From positions 124,001 through 188,000 of the forward strand of contig JAYKXP010000021.1 of NCBI GenBank assembly GCA_037176845.1: a DNA stretch of 64,000 bases, written 5' to 3'. Every line of letters starts with the position of its first letter. The stretch's first letter is position 1. The notes under the pieces are model-generated. The model saw nothing but the letters and a program-made list of their open reading frames with translations. It was not told the DNA's origin and did no database searches. Below are positions 56,618-64,000 of the stretch, piece by piece. The position numbers and the translations under genes are program-made. Source of the DNA: Paramarasmius palmivorus (taxonomy: Eukaryota > Basidiomycota > Agaricomycetes > Agaricales > Marasmiaceae).

Positions 56618-57470
56618 ATGTCATTGTCAGTGCCAACGTCAATGCTACGCTCATTCTACAGGACAGTCAGCGTCTCGAAGTCTTCCGGAGTGATTGCAGG
56701 GAGAGCAGGACTAGCTCTCTCAAGAACAGCGTCATCGACAAGGGTCTTTCCCAGTGTGTACCATTCCAATTTCTCCTGATATAGCACCTCTCAACAATTC
56801 AAGGTCTTTCTCAGATTCCCCATCTTCGGCTTTTGAATGAAACAACAAGAACATTCACAACTTCCCCTCGTCGAACTACAGAACCAGACCCGGTCACACC
56901 TGCGTTCGTTTTCCCGGCAGACGAACTGTTGAAAGCCCTAGAATTGACAGCGAAAACCACCCTTCCGCCGATTCCTCCGAGTGAAGATAAAGAGGCGTTC
57001 TGGCGAGCGTACCTTCTTTCGAACCAGATAATACTGTATCTGGGAGCTCGACCTCCGGCTGAGGCTGAGGCCTTTTCTTCTGTGCGTCGCTACCCAGCCC
57101 CTCGTACTTGGGGTAAAGGTGGAGAATTGACTTCATCGCTGACGTATCGTCCTATTTGCAGGTATTACAAGCTGGTACAGTAGCACCAGATTCGCCGGTC
57201 GCTCGTGGACGTGCTTCGCTGGAGAAGGTCAGCAAAATGATAATCGAAGCTATGTCGTATCTCCCGCAAGATTCGAAACTCCGAGCAGAGCATCCAGATG
57301 TTATTGAAGTGTATGAACGCTTTGCGTTTACGGTTGAAAGTTATGGGAACAGGGAAAGGAAGGAGGAAGAATTTGATTTGGATGCGTGGTCTAGGTTTTA
57401 CGTCGGTTTGAGAACGGAGGTGGTTCAGTTTGCGGTAATGATTGGGAAGGTTGTTGAGAAGTGGGAGTGA
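56618..57470 (+). CDS. Hypothetical protein, probably mitochondrial
   Basis: Start MSLSVPTSMLRSFYRTVS at 56618. Two introns (GTGTGT...TTCAAG and GTGCGT...TTGCAG) join three exons, stop at 57470; ~215 residues. The first ~70 residues are Arg/Ser/Leu-rich with no acidic residue until NETTR, then RTFTTSPRR, a typical mitochondrial presequence with a processing-site-like end. The body (FVFPADELLKALELTAKT ... VEKWE) is helical and soluble, with no motif I recognise. Confidence 0.5.
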
Positions 57471-59056
57471 AATATTACACGTTGTACAATCTAACACATG
57501 TACGATCTTGCTTTCGATATAGATCTGTTTCTCGTACTTCTCCTTGCCACGAACATGCCCAGGTTTGTACGAATCTTGAAGCTTTCATGGAACATGCAAA
57601 TTTTGATAGATGAACCACACGAAGCCTGATACATTGGCGAAGTGGTGACTAAGGTGGTCAGGCTAGACCGTAAGAGATTCAAAGAAGGATCTCAATCTCA
57701 TTAAAGGCGTTCTTGTGCCCTGGAAGAACCCATTTTCAAGTAAACGCGAAGATCCAGTAACCAGGGACCACCCAATGATGAAGAATTCGAAGCACCGAGG
57801 TCGTGATGGCGACTTTAAACGTTTATTGGTAGATGTAACGAAGATCCCTATTCTCGAGGACATCTCTGGGTGCGCAGTTTCGTGCTACTACAGTAACAGC
57901 AACAGTGCATCCAGTCTGATCCAATGAAAGCGTTTCAGACCTGTGGCCTGATGAATATGACGCGCGATGCTCACTATAGTCAAGGATGTTGGGACATGAA
58001 ACCACTTCAATCGAGGCGCATCTGTAGAGTCTAACACTGGCAACCTGAAGCGTTTATCATTCTCGATAGCTATAGCTTCTCGAGAACAATTTCGAGATGA
58101 CTCACGTTTGAGACCTTCTGGTTACGCCAGGAGGCATCAAGATGGGCCCTCAGCCTTCTATTCGTCATTTTCCGCACCCTCATGCACCGCAGTGGAACCA
58201 TGAGGCCACTTAGACTATCAACTGGTCCTTGACTTTTGGACCCTTCGAAACGGCTGGAGCGTAATTCGCGCACTTCTCCTGCACGGCTTGTTTCCTTGCC
58301 AAGCAATATCATTTTAATACAGCTATATGGGCTGGAAGGGTAGAAGTTGCACACCTTCGATGGTTCTGCGTCAGTAAGGGATTGATGACCAGGTTTCGAG
58401 CACAGAAACCCCGTACTCGTCGCATTTTGCTCGATGCAATTGGTCGAGACTCTCGTCGTTTACGCTTCTGAGAAAGACGCCTTCCTTGTCAGTGAGGGTG
58501 TTTTTCAAGCAAGCTCTAGGGGATACAATGATATACGGACCGGTTCCACTGACGCCTGTGGCGATTGAGTGAGAGAAAAGATCGTTCGGCATCTCCCGAC
58601 TGGCCGACAAAGAAAATTTTCGGTAAAATTTTCCCACATACTGTTATCACCAGACCCCCCGAAGGCGTGTCCGACGGGCGAGGACGGCCTCAAGAGGTAT
58701 TCAGAGGATCCGAAACCGGTGCCCAGCAACGTCGCCGACGTACACGAAGTAAGGAAAAAACCATACTTTCTGTCATTGGATAACTGAACGGTCTGGTTAC
58801 AGGTCGAATGAGAAGCAAAAAGTATACGAAGCTCTTACAGCGAATCTTGAGCTTCTGGCGGTTCTCAAAGGAAGCACTCGAAATTCCTGGGTTCCGGACA
58901 CATGTTGACCGCCGTGCCGCCATGTTTTTACCCCACACGAACAAATTGTCATCATGAACGATCATGATATAAAAATCCGTTTGGAAAAGGAGTGCCGCGC
59001 CTAATACCCCCCGCGGATCTTGTACCCCTCCCTTGACTCCTACTACCACCACCATC
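57471..59056. other. Intergenic stretch upstream of the P450
   Basis: Only unsupported short ORFs, for example 57715-57927 (+) and 58070-58637 (-). No gene is called. Confidence 0.35.
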
Positions 59057-61068
59057 ATGATATTAGAATTCCTCTCCAATCCCAAGAATGTTGCTCTTCT
59101 GGCCTTCGGAATCACTTTGGTTGCAGTGATACGCTCGTGGATCAAGAAACCTGGATTACCCCTTCCTCCTGGACCCCCAGCTGATTCGATATTTGGAAAC
59201 CACTTTGAAGCTGCCTTGTACGTTCTCCCTAAGTTCTCAATATCCTTTCACATATAACTTTTGGTTTCCAGTGCTTACCGAAGATTCGAGAAATGGACAC
59301 AAGAATACGGACCTGTTTTCACGTTGCGCCAAGGCTGGAACTACATTGTTGTCATCGGCCGGTTCCAAGCAGCGGTGGACATTATGGAGAAGGAGGGAGC
59401 ATCATTGGTCGATCGGCCAACATCCATAGCAGCCGGGGAAACGTTGTCTGGAGGAATGCGGGTCCTATTGACACCTGCTGGAGAACGATTCAAAAAGCTC
59501 CGTCGGTGGGTAATATGTTTTGTCGTATCACAACCAAACATCAAGCTCTAACCTTTTATCCGTCTCCTGTAGTGCCCTACATGCTCACCTTCAGCCGAAA
59601 AGCGTCTCTTCCTATTCGCCTGTCCTCATGAAGACCGCCCGCCAGCACATGCTTGACATTGTCGAAAACCCTAACAGACATCAGGACCACGCGAAGCGGT
59701 GAGTACACAGAGTCCCGCTCTCACTCCGCGCAATCATAACCCGTCATTCTCCCAGATACGCAGCTTCGGTCGTCATGGCGCTCGCATACGGAAAGATACC
59801 CAAATCGTATGAAGATCCCGAAGTACAAGCAGTTAATCGATGCCTTACCCTTCTCGGTCTCACCATGCGACCTGGCGCTTGGAAGGTGGACGTCTTTCCA
59901 TTCCTGAAGTACGTGTACTCAGCCTCGATCATCACCGTTGTATGACCTCACCTCAATCTCTACTTAGATACATCCCCGGCTATTTGAATGAACTGAAGGC
60001 TGGACATGCCGAAGAACTCGGACTATTCAAGGGACAATTGCAAGAAGTTCGGGAAAAGATGGTATGTCGCCTCTTGATTCTCCACTCTAGTCTTCTAAAG
60101 CTCCCAGCAGGCTCGCGGCGAAGAGGTGCCAAGTTCGTTTGGAAAATACCTTATCGAAAAGCAAGCCGAACTTGGTTTAGACGACAACGAAACTGCGTAT
60201 CTGGCAGGAAGTATGTTCGGTGCGGGAAGCGACACAACAGCTTCGGCGATTAGTGTCGCGTTGATGGCTGCTACTGTGTACCCTGAGACGCAAAAGAGGG
60301 TCCAAGAAGAATTGGATACTGTTATTGGGAGAGATAGACGTATGTTTATTCTTTCTCGTATAGACGTCTTGCTTACATCCCTGGTTGTGTAGCCCCTACC
60401 TTTGCAGACCAAGAGATGTTACCTCAGACCATGGGTTTCGTTCTGGAGAGCTTCCGATGGCGCCCTGTTACATCCGGCGGATTCCCTCACAAAGCAACCA
60501 AAGATATCATTTGGGTAGGTGTTTCCTCGGTCTGTCATGCCATGACTAGCTTACTCACATGAACTAAGGGTGACTACTGTATACCAAAGGGTGCTACTGT
60601 CATCGGGAATGTTTGGTAAGCTACATGTTGTCCTTTCAATCAATTAAGGCTAGCCCTAATTGTCTTTCTTTCAAGGTCTGTCGGCCGTGACCCAGCGTAC
60701 TTTCCCGACCCGGAAACGTTCAACCCTCAAAGATGGTTAACTTCTGAAGGCAAAATTCGTGACGATATCAAGTCCTATCCATTTGGCTTTGGTAGACGAG
60801 TGTGCCCTGGTCAGCACATGGCTACTGCGTACGTCGCTCTCGCATGTCCTATCTCTTTTACTAATCGAAATGTAGGTCGACGTTTATCAACACGGCACTG
60901 ACGCTCTGGGCGTTTAAGACTTCGGAAGATCCTAAAAACCCCATTGACACACTGGCGTTCACGGAATCCGCTAATGCCCATCCGATGCCATTCAAGGTAG
61001 TGTTCGAGCCTAGACTTCCTGGAGGCTTGGATGGCGTGAAGGACGCCTTTGACACGTATGGGATGTGA
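59057..61068 (+). CDS. Cytochrome P450 monooxygenase
   Basis: Start MILEFLSNPKNVALLAFG at 59057, ten or so exons, TGA at 61066-61068. The N-terminal membrane anchor is followed by the Pro hinge LPLPPGPP. The I-helix reads GAGSDTTAS, the K-helix ExxR is ESFRWRP, the PERF-type motif is FNPQRW, and the heme loop is FGFGRRVCPGQ with the Cys thiolate. All invariant P450 parts are present and in frame. It is an ER-bound oxidase needing a P450 reductase. The substrate is unknown; the convergent prenyltransferase 243 bases away suggests an aromatic or indole-type natural product. The CYP family is not assigned. Confidence 0.9.
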
Positions 61069-61310
61069 TTTGCTAGAGCTGCTTTGGACAAAGAAACGAC
61101 AATTTAACGGCAAGGTATCATTCTTTATGCGTGTACATTCACAATTTTGGTCATCACTGGCAACATCTAAAGTGTAGTATTTTGTATCATAAAACGTAAT
61201 CCAGGAGTCGTTTCGCACTGCCGCCATCGCGAGGAGAGTTAAAACCTTTCAAGGCAATTTTGATATCTCTACTGAGCCACATTACTGCAGTTGTACATGC
61301 AATCTAATCG

Positions 61311-63299
61311 CTAACCAATGAAGATCTTGTAGAATCCCTTCACTAACTCGTCCCACGTATAGCCAGGTTCGCCCTTACTGACCAAGTTCTTGCCTTCCAC
61401 TAACCCCACTCCTCGCTCTGGCGCGTACACCTCTGTGGTGATGTAACCTGTGATCTGCCAGCCTTTGGGTTTCATTCCGAACGTGACACCGGTCTGTGCA
61501 CCAGAGCGGGAAGCGAGCGAGCGGTGAGGGCTGCAAGAGCAGGAGCCGTAAATAAGAAAGCGGACACTGACGATAACGGGTGTAATCTTACCAGGTGCGC
61601 TGCACAGATTCTGTGTACCAGCCATCCTTCCCTGCCACGCCTGGCTTCCCAACATCAGCAAAGAATGCCTCTACTGATTTCGTTGTCTCATAGTCGTTGA
61701 TGCCGTAGTTTGACATGTCGAAGTAAGCCTGCAAAAACGCAACTATCGTCAATTGCCAATAACAAGTCATGAAAGAAGAAAGCGTACCTTTGCTGCAGGG
61801 TACTTCTCACCAACGATCAGCTCGTAATACAACGACAAACCACCAACACCTCCATCCTTTGGGACCATCTTGTCGTCGTCTCCATTCTGTGGGAACAGTC
61901 GTTTATATAACTTGCGCACGTTGACTATCGCATCTTCCACTCCTGGTCCTTTTATTCTTCCACCGAGCGTCAAGTCTCGAATAGTGTCGTTTAGGGAGTG
62001 TTCAACCGTTGGCCAGATGTACAGCTGCCGCAGATATTTAGCCCTGAAAACCCAAAGGAAGCTCGATGAGAGAAACGGACTTTTAAGCGATTGTTTTCTG
62101 TCTTTGTAACGTCGCAGGCGATAGCCAAGAACCTCAGTCCACTTTTATCGACACCTTCATCTGCGAGGTACTCGGTCAATAGGTCGAATGGCTCCTTCAA
62201 TGATGGATGGAGAAGAGGTAGCAATGTCTCCACGGGATGCAGTGTCTTCGGGTTTGCTATGATTGTCTGGGCTTTTGGTGGTGGATCATCCGGGGTTTCT
62301 GGCTTTCTCGGTGCGACGTAATACGATTTCAGCTGTATAAGTCCAGAAGGCTCAAGGTCGAATGCTACGTAGAAGAGTCTGAGTCTGTTCAATGCTTAAC
62401 CCCAAAGCAGGACGTACCAACAGCGTAGTGGCACTCTCCAACAACCCATTCCGAGCTTGGAATATTAGGGAATAGCCACTTCTCTATAATATCCTTCCAG
62501 TCCTTTGTGCCTTCGTCATTCTCGACCAATCCCATTGATCCCCATCCCCATAACCAGTCAATGACCGCACCGCCAGCTAAACGTAACCCTGATTCTGGAT
62601 GGAATGGGTCGATGGCGAAGCGAACGTGTCGGTTTCCGGTCTCGTCTGGGGTTGTCTTGTGTGGGATGACCCAGGATATCTCGGTATTTGATCCATCTCG
62701 AACCCACATGGTTCTTGTGGGCTTAGTACGCCCCAGAGAGGCCACGCCGTTGAGACCACCGAGACGTGCCCACCAGAACTGGAAGGATTCTAAGCGCCAG
62801 AACAATAGGTGGATGAGTTGGTTTGACATACCACCAGATGACTCGTCTGAACTTTGATAGGGTATTTCGCACTTTCTAGCAACGAGGCGAGTCCTCTTGC
62901 AGATCGATGCCAATAAAAGATGGATTGGTCAGATAGTTTAGGTAAAATCTGTAGTGAGCTAGATGTCAACTCATTATACCGAAGAGAAGATATTCCTTAC
63001 ATACCTGAGTCAATGCATCGAACACTTCAAAACCTGCTCCATTGGGGTGTTCCCACTCTATTGGTTTCTCTAGTTGGTATCCTGTTCCTACTAGCCGCCT
63101 TGCAACATCATAAACAACATCATGCAATGGTTGTTCCGCATATTCGTCGTCACTCAAAAGCGGCGATGGCGATTCTATCTGCGCTGAAAGTCAAAGAAGA
63201 TTAGCATTGTGAAATTCCAAGCAACAATCAGAACGTACCGAAATACAACGGATTTTTGAATAACGCTTGATGGTCGAAGAAATGCGTAATCTCCGGCAT
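61311..63299 (-). CDS. DMATS-type aromatic prenyltransferase
   Basis: Start MPEITHFFDHQALFKNPLYF at 63299, seven or so exons, TAG at 61311-61313. The fold markers of the dimethylallyltryptophan-synthase family are recognisable: YWHRSARGLASLLE near the start, RFAIDPFHPESG, IQLKSYYVAPRK (the K-x-Y-x-x-P beta-strand motif), YPAAKAYFDMSNYGINDYET (the second K-x-Y strand), and a C-terminal TGVTFGMKPKGWQITGYITTEVY. Enzymes of this family transfer a prenyl group from DMAPP or a longer diphosphate to an aromatic ring, often Trp or Tyr, inside a soluble beta/alpha barrel. The family call rests on these partial motifs. Residues that would set the substrate cannot be named without an alignment. No break was seen. 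Confidence 0.72.
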
Positions 63300-64000
63300 T
63301 GCGCCTTTAGATTCGGGGCTTGGGGAAAGAAGGCAAGATGGGACGAGGGCTGACGAGGGCTTTTAATAGCTGTCATTATCGCGGTAGATATAATCGGGAT
63401 TCGGGAAGGCGGGAAGTTCTGGATTTAGGGTTTCATCCGCAATTCGGTGATGTACCTGTTGATAGCGTTGGCAGGAATCTCGAGATGATACATATCGCCG
63501 AATAGTGTTGATAGATGCTCGGGTGGACATTGTTGAGCTTGGACAGGAAAAAAGGTCTGAGTCGTGACCCTAAAGAACATGCCAATCAGTGGTGTGCAAT
63601 AACGCAGCAGAGGGCGCAAGAGGTGCTCACCAGGCACCTGCGCTAAACTGTACTTACCACCAGTCGGTGATACGCTGATGAAGAGAATTCTCGATAAGTA
63701 ACCAGAATGAATGATGAATGTTTTGGTGCCGAATACGATGCCTAACACTGACAAGGAGGCACCTGAAGGCACATGGTATCGGACCCTGGTGACCACCCGG
63801 GTCTATCAGGGTCCCTTCCGCGAATAGATGCAACCGCATCCCCTCTAATCCTCCTTTGGTAGGTAGTCGACGTACATATAGTACAATGAAGTAGTGCATG
63901 TTTGATCATGACGAGGGTAAGAGGCCCCATTGGTCGTCAGACCGCCCATAAACGATGAAACCATTTCACTGAGCATCATGATGCGTCGGACAGGAATAAA
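63300..64000. other. Window edge, no assignable gene
   Basis: Minus-strand ORFs at 63425-63796 and 63654-63930 may be exons of a gene continuing past the window, but no family is recognised. Confidence 0.3.

Noticed and set aside
59057..63299. P450 and prenyltransferase as part of the RiPP cluster
   Set aside because: They lie 19-24 kb away, beyond OPT copy 2 and unrelated genes; there is no evidence of linkage in function.

Overview
The window looks like nuclear DNA of an agaricomycete (mushroom-type basidiomycete). Genes lie on both strands and are cut by many ~45-60 nt GT-AG introns. All four clear tRNA genes carry introns after the anticodon. The families present (Plavaka-type transposase, a 7-TM agaricomycete membrane family, DUF7025-type AAA+ ATPase, BAS2-like small secreted protein, OPT transporters) fit that group. 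No species is assigned. All exon structures were read by eye.

Layout. 1-2.4 kb: the 3' end of a RecQ-like helicase gene, then a 674-bp inverted-repeat element holding telomere-like TTAGGG tracts and a degraded tRNA-like sequence. 2.4-6.7 kb: a MARVEL-type membrane protein (-) and a 7-TM protein (+). 9.2-13 kb: a Gcn4/CPC1-like bZIP factor, tRNA-Ala(CGC), an unknown protein and tRNA-Arg(TCT). 13.5-15.7 kb: a sugar-transporter-like MFS gene broken by a frame slip and a stop codon. 16-22.6 kb: an apparently intact Plavaka transposase with two divergently transcribed genes beside it. 23.6-25.5 kb: a large-subunit catalase pseudogene, followed by tRNA-Met. 27-27.8 kb: a secreted protein with three tandem BAS2-like domains.

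29.7-54.3 kb is bounded by two paralogous OPT oligopeptide transporter genes in the same orientation. In the middle is the most notable locus. A small secreted precursor (37525-38373, -) carries eight repeats that each end in a Kex2-type Lys-Arg, and each repeat sits on its own exon. It is divergent from a DUF3328/UstYa-family gene (38925-39923, +). This is the two-gene core expected of a dikaritin (ustiloxin/epichloecyclin-like) RiPP pathway. An AAA+ ATPase and an arylsulfotransferase-like secreted protein fill the rest of this interval.

56.6-63.3 kb holds a probable mitochondrial protein, then a convergent cytochrome P450 and DMATS-type aromatic prenyltransferase, a likely specialised-metabolism pair. 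Several 1-3 kb stretches contain nothing I can assign and are listed as such.
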